From positions 2,046,001 to 2,110,000 of the forward strand of contig NZ_JACHDS010000001.1 in assembly GCF_014201195.1 (NCBI RefSeq): 64,000 nt of DNA, in the 5' to 3' direction. Position numbers and translations under genes: made by a program. Origin of the DNA: Nocardiopsis mwathae. Lineage in GTDB: Bacteria; Actinomycetota; Actinomycetes; Streptosporangiales; Streptosporangiaceae. The notes under the pieces are model-generated. The model saw only the letters and a program-made list of their open reading frames with translations. It was not told where the DNA came from and did no database searches. Each line of letters opens with the position of its first letter. The first letter of the stretch is position 1. Shown in pieces: positions 1 to 8,931 of the stretch.

Positions 1-1
1 G

Positions 2-424
2 GCCGTCAGCGTCGATCCCGTCGCGGTGCTGCGCGAGGACCCCGGGGTGAGCCCGAAGGTCAAGGAGATGGTCGCCCGGCCCTGCTCGGGCGAGGGGTAC
101 GCCGAGGGCTGGTTCCCGGTGTACGACACCTACACGACCATCGGCGGGGCCGACGTCCCGGTCGTGATCATCAGCGTGCAGGGGTGCGCTGATGTGGTCG
201 CGTGCAGCGGTGTGGCCGCCAGCTACGTCTACCGGCTGTGGGAGGACCGCACCGAGCGCGTGTTCGCCACAGAGGAGCCGATGAGCGAGGTCACCGCCTC
301 CGACGGGCGGCTGTCCCTGCAGCGGCCGGTGTGGCGGCCCAGCGACCCCTCCGAGTGCCCGACGGGCGCCGACATGGTTCCGCTGCGGTGGGACGGCGAC
401 AAGCTCGTGGCCGACGGTGAGTGA
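2..424 (+). CDS. cseA: CseA-like protein, 5'-truncated by the window edge
   Basis: The open frame runs in from the left edge and stops at a TGA at 422-424, so the N-terminus (expected lipoprotein signal) is outside the window. The visible part begins with DPVAVLREDPGVS and contains three cysteines and alternating polar and hydrophobic stretches, as in a small secreted domain. It lies 12 bp before a CseB-like regulator and CseC-like kinase, the gene order of the Streptomyces sigE-cseA-cseB-cseC envelope-stress operon, where CseA is a lipoprotein that dampens signalling. The name rests mainly on this context; the identity of the gene further left is unknown. Confidence 0.55.
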   Translation, partial: AVSVDPVAVLREDPGVSPKVKEMVARPCSGEGYAEGWFPVYDTYTTIGGADVPVVIISVQGCADVVACSGVAASYVYRLWEDRTERVFATEEPMSEVTASDGRLSLQRPVWRPSDPSECPTGADMVPLRWDGDKLVADGE

Positions 425-436
425 GGAAGAGGGGAC

Positions 437-1135
437 GTGGCCGAGACACACGTGCTGTTCGTCGAGGACGACGACGTCATTCGGGAGGCGACCCAGCTCA
501 GCCTGGAGCGGGACGGGTTCCGGGTCACCGTCGCGGCCGACGGGCGGGCCGGGTGGGAGCGGTTCCGTTCGGCGCGGCCGGACATGGCGCTGCTGGATGT
601 GATGCTGCCGGGGATGAACGGGGTGAGCCTGTGCCGGCGTATCCGTGAGGACAGCCTCATCCCGGTCCTCATGCTCTCGGCGCGCGACGACCCGGTCGAC
701 ATCGTCGTCGGACTGGAGGCCGGGGCCGACGACTACGTCACCAAGCCGTTCGACAGCGCCGTGCTGGCGGCGCGCATCCGTGCGGTGCTGCGCCGCGCCC
801 AGGCCGCCCCGCCCGCAGAGCCCGGTGCCGGCGGCGGTGGCGGGGCGCTGAGGTTCGGGGACGTGGAGATCGACCCGGAGGGGGTGCGGGTGCTGCGCGG
901 CGGGGAACCGGTCGCGCTGACCCCGACCGAGATGCGGCTGCTGCTGCGGTTCGCCGAGTCGCCGGGGGCCGTGCTCAGCCGCGACGTGCTGCTGGAGAGC
1001 GTCTGGGACTACGAGTGGGGCGGTGACACCCGGGTCGTCGACGTCCACGTGCAGCGGCTGCGCAACAAGATCGGCGCCGGGCGCATCGAGACCGTGCGCG
1101 GGTTCGGCTACAAGCTGCTCGGCCGACCCGAGTGA
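437..1135 (+). CDS. cseB: OmpR-type response regulator, CseB-like
   Basis: A 232-residue two-component response regulator. The receiver domain has the acidic cluster EDDD near the N-terminus, the phospho-acceptor Asp in LLDVMLPG (about residue 54) and the conserved Lys in TKPFD (about 103). A winged-helix DNA-binding domain follows from about residue 140, with TPTEMRLL, the WDYEWGGDTR segment and VDVHVQRLRNKIG. The GTG start at 437 follows a purine-rich AGGAAGAGGGG site. The opening MAETHVLFVEDDDVIREAT is what I recall of Streptomyces CseB. The stop overlaps the kinase start by 4 bp (GTGA), so the two are translationally coupled. It probably controls a cell-envelope stress regulon through SigE. 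Confidence 0.85.
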   Translation: MAETHVLFVEDDDVIREATQLSLERDGFRVTVAADGRAGWERFRSARPDMALLDVMLPGMNGVSLCRRIREDSLIPVLMLSARDDPVDIVVGLEAGADDYVTKPFDSAVLAARIRAVLRRAQAAPPAEPGAGGGGGALRFGDVEIDPEGVRVLRGGEPVALTPTEMRLLLRFAESPGAVLSRDVLLESVWDYEWGGDTRVVDVHVQRLRNKIGAGRIETVRGFGYKLLGRPE

Positions 1136-2388
1136 GCCTGCGCTGGCGGATCACCGCGACGATCACGCTGGTGAGCGTGCTGGTCGCGGTGGCGCTGAGC
1201 CTGACGGTGCACTTCGCCTACGCCTACCGGCTGGCCGATGAGGCCCGCAAGATGCAGGAGGAGCGGGTCGAGCTGGCGCTGCGCGAGTACAGCCGCACCG
1301 GTCGGCCCTCGCTGGGCAGCCGTCTGGACGACCCGGACCTGCCCGCTGCGCTGCGGTCGGTGGTCGGCGACGGTTACACCGCGACCATGATCGAGGAGAC
1401 ACCGGAGGGCGCCTACGTCTGGGCCGCGGCGGCCGCCTCCGACCAGCAGGTCCTCTCCCTGCGCTCGGACTACACCGCGCAGCTGGACGCGCTGTCCTCG
1501 CTGGACCGGGTCCTGGTGCTGGGGTCGCTCACCGTGGTGGCGCTGGGGGCCGGGGCGGGGGTCGTCATCGGTGCGCAGCTGTCGGTGCGGCTGCGGCGTG
1601 CCGCTTCGGCGGCCGGGCGGGTCGCCGACGGGGACCGCCGCACCCGGGTGAGCGCGGCCATCGGCGGCGGGTCGCGCGATGAGGCCGCCGAGCTGGCGCG
1701 CGCGGTCGATGCGATGGCCGATGCGCTGCAGGGCCGGCTGGACGCCGAGCGCCGGGTCACCGCCGACATCGCCCACGAGCTGCGGACCCCGCTGACCGGG
1801 CTGACCACGGCGGCCGAGCTCTTGGCCCCGGGCCGCCCCGCCGAGCTGGTGCGCGACCGGGTCCGCGCGCTGCGGGCCCTGGTCGAGGACGTGTTGGAGG
1901 TGGCGCGCCTGGACACCGCGACCGAGCGCCCCGACCTCTCCGAGGTGGCCCTGGGCGCGTTCACCACCCGCCGCGCCGCACCCTATGCTCCGGGCGTGCA
2001 GGTGCGTGTGCTGGCCGACGCGGTCGTGGACACCGACCCGCGGCGGTTGGAGCGCATCCTGGTCAACCTCATCGCGAACGCGACCAAGCACGGCGGGGCG
2101 CCGGTGGCCGTGGAGGTCGAGGGGGCGCGTATCCGTGTCCGCGACCACGGGCCCGGGTTCCCCGAGGAGGTGCTGGCCGAGGGGCCGAGCCGCTTCCGCA
2201 AGGGGACCGGGAGCACCGGAGGGCACGGCCTGGGGCTGACCATCGCCCTGGGCCAGGCCCATGTGCTGGGCGCGCGGCTCACGTTGGCCAACCCCGACGG
2301 CGGCGGCGCCCTGGCCACCCTGGACCTGGCCCCCTACGACCACCCCACCCCGCCTCTGGGTGAAGAGCTCCCACCCGGCTGGCGCTGA
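1132..2388 (+). CDS. cseC: Sensor histidine kinase, CseC-like
   Basis: A 418-residue membrane kinase. There are transmembrane segments at about residues 8-28 and 127-148, enclosing a roughly 100-residue extracytoplasmic sensor domain. A HAMP-like linker follows, then the H-box DIAHELRTPLTG (phospho-acceptor His about 215), the N-box NLIANATKHGG and the glycine boxes DHGPGF and GHGLGL. It overlaps the CseB-like regulator by 4 bp and is its cognate kinase by position. In Streptomyces, CseC senses cell-wall damage by antibiotics and lysozyme; the same role is inferred. The last 20 residues are proline-rich. Confidence 0.85.
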   Translation: MSLRWRITATITLVSVLVAVALSLTVHFAYAYRLADEARKMQEERVELALREYSRTGRPSLGSRLDDPDLPAALRSVVGDGYTATMIEETPEGAYVWAAAAASDQQVLSLRSDYTAQLDALSSLDRVLVLGSLTVVALGAGAGVVIGAQLSVRLRRAASAAGRVADGDRRTRVSAAIGGGSRDEAAELARAVDAMADALQGRLDAERRVTADIAHELRTPLTGLTTAAELLAPGRPAELVRDRVRALRALVEDVLEVARLDTATERPDLSEVALGAFTTRRAAPYAPGVQVRVLADAVVDTDPRRLERILVNLIANATKHGGAPVAVEVEGARIRVRDHGPGFPEEVLAEGPSRFRKGTGSTGGHGLGLTIALGQAHVLGARLTLANPDGGGALATLDLAPYDHPTPPLGEELPPGWR

Positions 2389-2401
2389 GCGGCCGGGGGC
2401 C

Positions 2402-3907
2402 TCAGCGGCCGCCCGCGTCGCTGCGGATGCGGCGGGCGCACCATCGGCGCAGCGCCGTATCCAGGTCGCCGGACGCGTCTCCGGCGGTGGTGCGCACCCA
2501 GGCGGCGTGGCCGTCGGGGCGCACCAGGACCGCGCCGGCCCCGGGGTGATCGGGGCATCGCGCGTCGATGACCGCGACGTCGTAGGACCGCGCCGCGGCC
2601 GCGAGACCGCGGTCCGATGCGGCGGTGAGGCCGAGCAGGACCGGGCGTCCCGCCGCCAGCGCCGCGGACAGCCGGATGGCACCGGCCGATGTGTGGAGGT
2701 TCAGGTCGGGCACGAGGCGCCCCAGCCACGGGTGGGCCTCGGGAGCGGCGGCGCCCACGTCGTAGCGGGTGTCGAGCCCTGTCAGGGTCTCGGTGAGCGC
2801 GCGGTTGGCCTCGGGCCGTGTGAGCAGGCGGGTGAGCAGGTCCTTCAGCGGGTCCAGGGCGGGGTCGGGTCGGCCGAGGATGATCTGGGCGCGGGTGGCG
2901 GCCAGGACGTCGGCGCCTGCCGGGTGCCGTTCGTCGTGGTAGGTGTCGAGGAGAGGGTCGGGCATGGTTCCGTGGACGACGGCGGCCAGCTTCCACCCGA
3001 GGTTCACGGCGTCGTCCAGGGCGATGTTGAGACCGATCGCCCCGGCCGGCGGGTGGATGTGCGCGGCGTCCCCGGCCAGCAGGATGCGGCCGCTGCGGTA
3101 GCGGGCGGCCTGGCGTGCCGCGTCTCCGAACCGGGTCAGCCACAGCGGATCGGTCAGTGCGACGTGGCGGCCCAGCGCGTCGTCGACGGCGGCCTGCAGC
3201 CGGTCGAGGGTGACCGGGGCGTGCCGGTCCGCGGGCGGGTGGGGGTCTTCGGTGATCAGGCGGACGTAGCCGGGGCGCGGGATGGCGAACACCGAGCCCC
3301 CGGGTCCGGTGGAGACGCCGAAGGGCAGTGCGTCGGGGTCGGCCAGGACGACGTCGCCCAGCAGCGAGTGGCTCGTCGCCGCGGTGCCGGGGAAGGCGAT
3401 CCCGGCTATTTTGCGCACTGTGCTGCGGCCGCCGTCGCAGCCGACCGCGTAGGCGGCGCGGATCGTGCGTTCGCCGCCGTCCGCGGTGAGGGCGGCGGTG
3501 ACGGTGGTGTCGTCCTGCTCGACGGTGTGGAGCCGGTGCCCGCGCAGGAGCTCGGCGCCGGCGGCCAGCGCGTGGTCTTCGAGGAGTTCCTCGACGCGGT
3601 TCTGGGGGATGCCCAGGGTGAAGGGGTGGCCGGTGGTGGTGCCCGCCAGCGGCAGTTCCACCGGCAGGCCGGGGGAGGGGGCGTGCGGCGCCCGCCAGCC
3701 TTCGGCGACGAACATGTCGGCCAGCCCGCGGCGCGCCAGCAGGTCCAGGCTGCGGGCATTGAGGTTGAAGCCGCGGGGGTGGCGGGGGCGCTGCCGGTCG
3801 CGCTCGACGAGGGTCGTGGACACACCGGCCAGGCGCAGCTCGCAGGCGAGCATCAGCCCGGCGGGGCCGGCTCCGACGATGAGGACGTCGGTGTCGCGGT
3901 CGGTCAT
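2402..3907 (-). CDS. FAD-dependent aromatic monooxygenase (PheA/TfdB-like)
   Basis: A 501-residue flavoprotein of the aromatic-ring hydroxylase family. Visible motifs are the N-terminal Rossmann GAGPAGLMLA (FAD), the DG-type segment GCDGGRSTVRK and the GD motif LAGDAAHIHPPAGAIGLN. The C-terminus carries the thioredoxin-like tail usual for this family (VLVRPDGHAAWVR). The family hydroxylates phenolic or polyketide substrates, or inactivates drugs such as tetracycline and rifampicin; the substrate here is not known. The ATG overlaps the TGA of the upstream PadR gene by 4 bp, so the two form an operon under that regulator. Confidence 0.85.
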   Translation of the reverse strand: MTDRDTDVLIVGAGPAGLMLACELRLAGVSTTLVERDRQRPRHPRGFNLNARSLDLLARRGLADMFVAEGWRAPHAPSPGLPVELPLAGTTTGHPFTLGIPQNRVEELLEDHALAAGAELLRGHRLHTVEQDDTTVTAALTADGGERTIRAAYAVGCDGGRSTVRKIAGIAFPGTAATSHSLLGDVVLADPDALPFGVSTGPGGSVFAIPRPGYVRLITEDPHPPADRHAPVTLDRLQAAVDDALGRHVALTDPLWLTRFGDAARQAARYRSGRILLAGDAAHIHPPAGAIGLNIALDDAVNLGWKLAAVVHGTMPDPLLDTYHDERHPAGADVLAATRAQIILGRPDPALDPLKDLLTRLLTRPEANRALTETLTGLDTRYDVGAAAPEAHPWLGRLVPDLNLHTSAGAIRLSAALAAGRPVLLGLTAASDRGLAAAARSYDVAVIDARCPDHPGAGAVLVRPDGHAAWVRTTAGDASGDLDTALRRWCARRIRSDAGGR

Positions 3908-4515
3908 GAGCGGTCCCGGGGGCCGTGGGCGGGGATGGTCTGGTGGGGCCAGACCAGGGAGCCGTCGCGGATCTCCTGGGCGGTGGCACGGGTCCAGGCG
4001 AGTTCGGCCTCGGCCATGTGCAGGGCGTACTCGACCTCGATCATGAAGAGGCGGGGCAGGTCCCCGGGGGCCATGGCCTCCTCCAGTTGCGTCCGGGAGG
4101 CCTCGATCTGCTCGCGGAGCCGCTGGGAGCGCTCGTTCAGAGCCTCTTCGGCCCGCTGGGGCCCCAGGGCGCCCAGGTAGGAGACGGCGGAGAGGAATCT
4201 CAGGTACTCGGGCGCCGGGGTGCGGATGATCTCGTCGAGCCAGCCGAGGAACTCCTGCTGGCCGTGGTCGGTGGGGGCGTAGACGGTGCGCCGGGGGCGG
4301 TTGCCCTCGCGCTGGGTGGCGTGCGGTTCGATCCAGCCGTTGCGGCTGAGGGCTTCCACGGTGTCGTAGAGGGTGCCCGTGCGGAGCTTGAAGACGGTGT
4401 CCATCTGGCGCTCGCGCAGTGTGGAGGCCATTTCGTAGGGGTGCATCGGCTTTTCCTGCAGCAGCCCCATGACCGCCAGCGCCAGCGTGTTGGTGACCTT
4501 GCGTTTCTCTGCCAT
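3904..4515 (-). CDS. PadR-family transcriptional regulator
   Basis: A 203-residue regulator with an N-terminal winged helix (LALAVMGLLQEKPMHPYEM, then GTLYDTVEALSRNGWIEP) and a long C-terminal helical dimerisation domain (PadR C-terminal, Vir-like). The ATG at 4515 is preferred to upstream in-frame starts because the PadR fold begins at residue 8 and the upstream codons run through the operator-like repeat at 4531-4562. It overlaps the monooxygenase by 4 bp. PadR proteins repress their own operon and are released by phenolic or drug ligands; that role is inferred. Confidence 0.85.
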   Translation of the reverse strand: MAEKRKVTNTLALAVMGLLQEKPMHPYEMASTLRERQMDTVFKLRTGTLYDTVEALSRNGWIEPHATQREGNRPRRTVYAPTDHGQQEFLGWLDEIIRTPAPEYLRFLSAVSYLGALGPQRAEEALNERSQRLREQIEASRTQLEEAMAPGDLPRLFMIEVEYALHMAEAELAWTRATAQEIRDGSLVWPHQTIPAHGPRDRS

Positions 4516-4530
4516 CGACGACTCCACCAG

Positions 4531-4562
4531 ATAGTCGGAAGCGAATAGTCGCTGCCGACTAT
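4531..4562. promoter_or_regulatory. Inverted-repeat operator candidate for the PadR operon
   Basis: ATAGTCGG at 4531-4538 is mirrored by CCGACTAT at 4555-4562, and a further AATAGTCGC copy lies between the arms. It is 15 bp upstream of the PadR start, as expected for an autoregulatory site. Confidence 0.5.
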
Positions 4563-4568
4563 AGTGGA

Positions 4569-4610
4569 GCCCCCTGCTGCGCGCACCCACGGGGGCGCGC
4601 AGCAGGGGGC
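4569..4610 (+). promoter_or_regulatory. 16-bp perfect hairpin between PadR and ABC-F genes
   Basis: Arms at 4569-4584 and 4595-4610 pair perfectly around a 10-nt loop. No T-run follows on either strand, so it does not look like a simple intrinsic terminator. It could be an upstream terminator, an attenuator element or a protein-binding cruciform. Confidence 0.45.
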
Positions 4611-4661
4611 CGAGAGAAAAAGAGGTGCGCGACATCGGGCTGCCGGGTTAGGCTGCGCCCC

Positions 4662-4685
4662 ATGTCGACACCCCGGATCTCCTAG
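4662..4685 (+). CDS. Candidate leaderless 7-residue leader peptide (MSTPRIS) of the ABC-F gene
   Basis: ATG at 4662 opens a seven-codon frame ending in TAG at 4683-4685. A TAGGCT hexamer at 4649-4654 sits exactly 7 nt upstream, the spacing of a -10 box for a leaderless transcript. The ABC-F gene starts 59 bp further on. A small GGACAC/GTGTCC stem (4689-4694 with 4714-4719) lies between. Antibiotic-responsive leader peptides are known upstream of ABC-F resistance genes; this role is inferred from position only. Confidence 0.35.
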   Translation: MSTPRIS

Positions 4686-4744
4686 CTCGGACACCCGCTT
4701 CCGCGCCACCCTTGTGTCCTTGAGCTTCCCCGGAGTGCACCACC

Positions 4745-6346
<1,602 letters not shown>

Positions 6347-6384
6347 TCCAGGAGCCGAGGGGTCATCAGTAGAATCCCGAGCGG

Positions 6385-6421
6385 CCGTCACCGGCCCTGA
6401 TTCCCGCAGGGCCGGTGACGG
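6385..6421 (+). terminator. Rho-independent-like terminator after the ABC-F gene
   Basis: A perfect 15-bp stem (6385-6399 with 6407-6421) around a 7-nt loop, starting 38 bp after the ABC-F stop. No long T-run follows, as is common in actinomycetes. Confidence 0.6.
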
Positions 6422-6476
6422 TCTCACTCAGATTCCTCGGTTGAGCCCTATCGCTTCTCCGCATCCTTGACCATGG

Positions 6477-6799
6477 GAGAAGAGCGAGCTCGGCCTCCCG
6501 GCCGTCCTCAACTCACTCATCGGCTTCGAGACGCAGGCCATCCGGCTCGCGTCCTTGGACCTGGGACACGTACCCGGGCTCCTTCAGACGCCTGACTACG
6601 CGAGAGCGATCATGTTGGGCGGAGGAATTCCGCCAGGCCCAGCGGAAAACTCTCGTGGCCACGCGTATCGGACGTCAAGCCATCCTCACTAAGCCGCAGC
6701 GGCCCGGGATCCACGCCGTCATCGGTGAATCCGCCCCGCGTCGCCTCCAGAGGCGGGTGGTCAGTCATGGCTGATCAGATTGATCGGATCGTCACATAG
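6477..6799 (+). pseudogene. Relic of a DUF5753 helix-turn-helix regulator
   Basis: Three reading frames together spell the DUF5753 (Scr1-type) domain. The first gives RLASLDLGHVPGLLQTPDY around 6540-6600. The next frame gives RKTLVATRIGRQAILTKPQ from 6643. The third gives GGWSVMADQIDRIVT from 6752 to a stop at 6797-6799. The N-terminal HTH part is absent. At least two frameshifts make it non-functional. An intact relative is at 29987. Confidence 0.65.
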
Positions 6800-7043
6800 C
6801 CGCAGTCGACCAGGCAGGACAGGTGGACCGACACCCGCGGCCGGGACACCCCGGCGTGCTGCACGCACTCGGCCGCGGTGTGCTCCCCGGCGAGGATGTA
6901 CTCCAGGAGCTTGAGCCGCGTGGGGTCAGACAGGCGCGGAAGAACCGCGCCGCGGCCTCCAGATGGGCGGCGGTGCCAACGCCGACGAGCGCGATCGTGC
7001 GGGCGCCGGCCGGACCCAGGTTGCGCAGGTCCCCGATGTTCAT
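6772..7043 (-). pseudogene. Frameshifted and shortened ArsR-family regulator
   Basis: An ATG at 7043 with a good ribosome-binding site (GGGAGGA) begins MNIGDLRNLGPAGARTIAL and reads well to RFFRA. The frame then shifts near 6945. The other frame continues LSDPTRLKLLEYILAG, HTAAECVQHAGVSRPRV and SVHLSCLVDCGYVT, the winged helix of ArsR/SmtB repressors. It stops early at about 6772, inside the DUF5753 relic. It is divergent from the HTH gene at 7122. Confidence 0.6.
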
Positions 7044-7108
7044 CGTCCTCCCCAGGGCACTCCGCATGTTCCGCAAAATACCCTATTTCTCCGAGATGGA
7101 GGGAAGGA

Positions 7109-7114
7109 TACGGT
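7109..7114 (+). promoter_or_regulatory. -10 box (TACGGT) for a leaderless GTG start
   Basis: TACGGT lies exactly 7 nt before the GTG at 7122. No well-spaced Shine-Dalgarno precedes that start. Confidence 0.4.
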
Positions 7115-7121
7115 ACTTCTC

Positions 7122-7562
7122 GTGAGCAACCGTCTCTACTCAGTGGAACAGGTCGCCGACCACCTGAGCCTGCACGTCCGCACCGTCCGCAACTACATCC
7201 GCGACGGGCGGCTCGACGCCGTCCGCATCGGCAAGCAGTACCGCATCACCCACGAGGCCCTGGAAGCCTTCACCGGGCACCCGGTGACGCCTGCGCACGA
7301 CACCCCCCGGGCCCGTGGGCAAGCCGAGGTGTCGGCCATCGTGGAGATCGACGCCGTCGACCCCGCGACCGCCGACCGCCTGACCACGCCCCTCAGCGCA
7401 TTCCTGACCGCCGCGGCCGCCGACCGCCGCCCGGGTGAGGAGCCGCTGCGGATCGAGACGGCCTACAACAGGGACAAGGCCCGCCTGAAGATCATCATCC
7501 TCGGCAGTCCCGGCGACACCGCCCGGCTGCTCGCCTATATCGACGAGGTCCTCACGTCATGA
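7122..7562 (+). CDS. Excisionase/MerR-type HTH DNA-binding protein
   Basis: A 146-residue protein. Residues 1-45 (LYSVEQVADHLSLHVRTVRN and the following IRDGRLDAVRIGKQYRI) form a clear helix-turn-helix of the excisionase/HTH_17 type. The rest (about 65-146) is an unrecognised alpha/beta region. The GTG at 7122 is chosen because the HTH fold starts within four residues and a -10-like box sits 7 nt upstream. It overlaps the hydrolase gene by 4 bp (ATGA), so the pair is an operon. Probably a dedicated local regulator. Confidence 0.75.
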   Translation: MSNRLYSVEQVADHLSLHVRTVRNYIRDGRLDAVRIGKQYRITHEALEAFTGHPVTPAHDTPRARGQAEVSAIVEIDAVDPATADRLTTPLSAFLTAAAADRRPGEEPLRIETAYNRDKARLKIIILGSPGDTARLLAYIDEVLTS

Positions 7563-8407
7563 CCGCGATCTACACGTCCGAGGGCGGCGGGCGCGAGATC
7601 CGCCGACGGTACCGGGAGGCGCTGGGTGCCTGGCCGATCCCCGCCGAGCACCTGCGGGTGCCGACCCGCGAAGGGGACACCTTCGTCGTCTCTGGTCCCC
7701 CGGACGCGCCGCCGCTGGTCCTGCTGCACGGCTCCGGCGCGAACGCGACCATGTGGACGGGCGACGTCCCCTCATGGGCGCGGCACTTCCGCGTCCATGC
7801 CGTCGACCTCATCGGCGAGCCGGGACTCAGCGCGCCGTCCCGTCCACCACTGGCCTCCGAAGCCCTGGCGCTATGGCTGGACGACGTGCTGGACGACGTG
7901 CTGGACGGCCTCGGGCTCACCAACCCCGCATTCGTCGGGGCCTCCTTGGGCGGCTGGGTGGCCTTGGACCATGCCACCCGCCGCCCCGACCGGATCCGCC
8001 GCCTGGCACTGCTGTGCCCCGGCGGGATGGGGCGGCAGACAATGGGATGGCCGGCCAAGGCCCTGCTGCTGCGCCCCTTCGGACGCTGGGGCCTGCGCCG
8101 GTCGGCCCAAGCCGCCACGGGCTTGGAGGCGCCGGACAGCGAGCACGTCCTCGACTCCCTCGTGCTGACCTTCGCCCATTTCAAGCCCCGCATGGAGCGG
8201 CTGCCGGTGTTCTCCGACGACGCCCTGCGCCGCCTGACCATGCCCGTGCTGGTGATCGTCGGCGGCCGAGACGCCATGTTCGACTCCCGCGACACCGCAC
8301 GGCGCGCACGCCGATGCATCCCCCGCGCGACCGTGACCCTCCTGCCCGAAGTCGGGCACGCGATCCTCGGCCAGACCGAGCCCATCACGGAATTCCTCCG
8401 CGGCTGA
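7559..8407 (+). CDS. Alpha/beta-fold hydrolase
   Basis: A 282-residue hydrolase. It has an oxyanion-hole motif LLHGSGAN, a nucleophile elbow GASLGG (Ser about 129), an acid in the GGRDAMFDS segment and the catalytic His in EVGHAIL. A 12-bp tandem duplication gives the repeated LDDV around residues 108-116. The substrate is unknown. It is coupled to the HTH regulator upstream. Confidence 0.8.
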   Translation: MTAIYTSEGGGREIRRRYREALGAWPIPAEHLRVPTREGDTFVVSGPPDAPPLVLLHGSGANATMWTGDVPSWARHFRVHAVDLIGEPGLSAPSRPPLASEALALWLDDVLDDVLDGLGLTNPAFVGASLGGWVALDHATRRPDRIRRLALLCPGGMGRQTMGWPAKALLLRPFGRWGLRRSAQAATGLEAPDSEHVLDSLVLTFAHFKPRMERLPVFSDDALRRLTMPVLVIVGGRDAMFDSRDTARRARRCIPRATVTLLPEVGHAILGQTEPITEFLRG

Positions 8408-8473
8408 TCCGGCCCACCCGGCTTTCCACTCGCCCATCGGCTGCCGCCGACCCACATGAGGAGACACCAGCAG

Positions 8474-8869
8474 ATGACATCCACCCTCCCCACAGGCCCA
8501 CACGACGCACCCGTCGTCCTCTACACCCCCGACGGCCGGGAGCTCAGCAGCGCCGACGCCGCGCTCGACCTCATCGGTGAGGCATGGGCGTGCCGCGCCG
8601 AGGTGCTGGTCGTGCCGGTGGAGCAGGTCGCCGACGCGTTCTTCGTCCTCAAGTCCGGGCTGGCCGGCGAGATCGTGCAGAAGTTCGTCAACTACGGGCT
8701 CCGCCTGGTCATCCTCGGCGACGTCTCCCCGCACGTCGCGGACAGCCCGGCCCTGCGCGACTTCGTCCGCGAGGCGAACCGCGGCCGCCAGGTCTGGTTC
8801 GTCGAGACACAGGAGGAACTGGACGAGCGGCTGCACCGCGGAAACCCTCCGAACATCCGGGAGCGCTGA
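8474..8869 (+). CDS. DUF4180 domain protein
   Basis: A 131-residue protein matching the DUF4180 pattern: DLIGEAWACRAEVLVVPVEQ, then FFVLKSGLAGEIVQKFVNYG and LVILGDVS. It is compact and soluble with no signal peptide. ATG 8474 is chosen over 8456 because GAGGAGA lies about 9 nt upstream of it. Function unknown; members are often found beside stress or regulatory genes. It stands 66 bp after the hydrolase and may be co-transcribed. Confidence 0.75.
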   Translation: MTSTLPTGPHDAPVVLYTPDGRELSSADAALDLIGEAWACRAEVLVVPVEQVADAFFVLKSGLAGEIVQKFVNYGLRLVILGDVSPHVADSPALRDFVREANRGRQVWFVETQEELDERLHRGNPPNIRER

Positions 8870-8931
8870 CACGCGGCCATGACGGGCGCGGCGAACACTC
8901 CGGGCCGGCTTCTCCCGCGCAGACCGGGGCG

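Noticed and set aside
2261-4180. 639-codon plus-strand frame across the monooxygenase and PadR genes
   Set aside because: No recognisable fold; the minus-strand genes have complete motifs and an operator.
4611-4625. A-run after the 4569-4610 hairpin as a terminator tail
   Set aside because: On the minus strand the T-run precedes the hairpin, and on the plus strand it is A, so neither strand fits an intrinsic terminator.
7890-7920. Tandem LDDV repeat in the hydrolase as a functional motif
   Set aside because: It is a simple 12-bp duplication in a surface helix, away from the catalytic residues.
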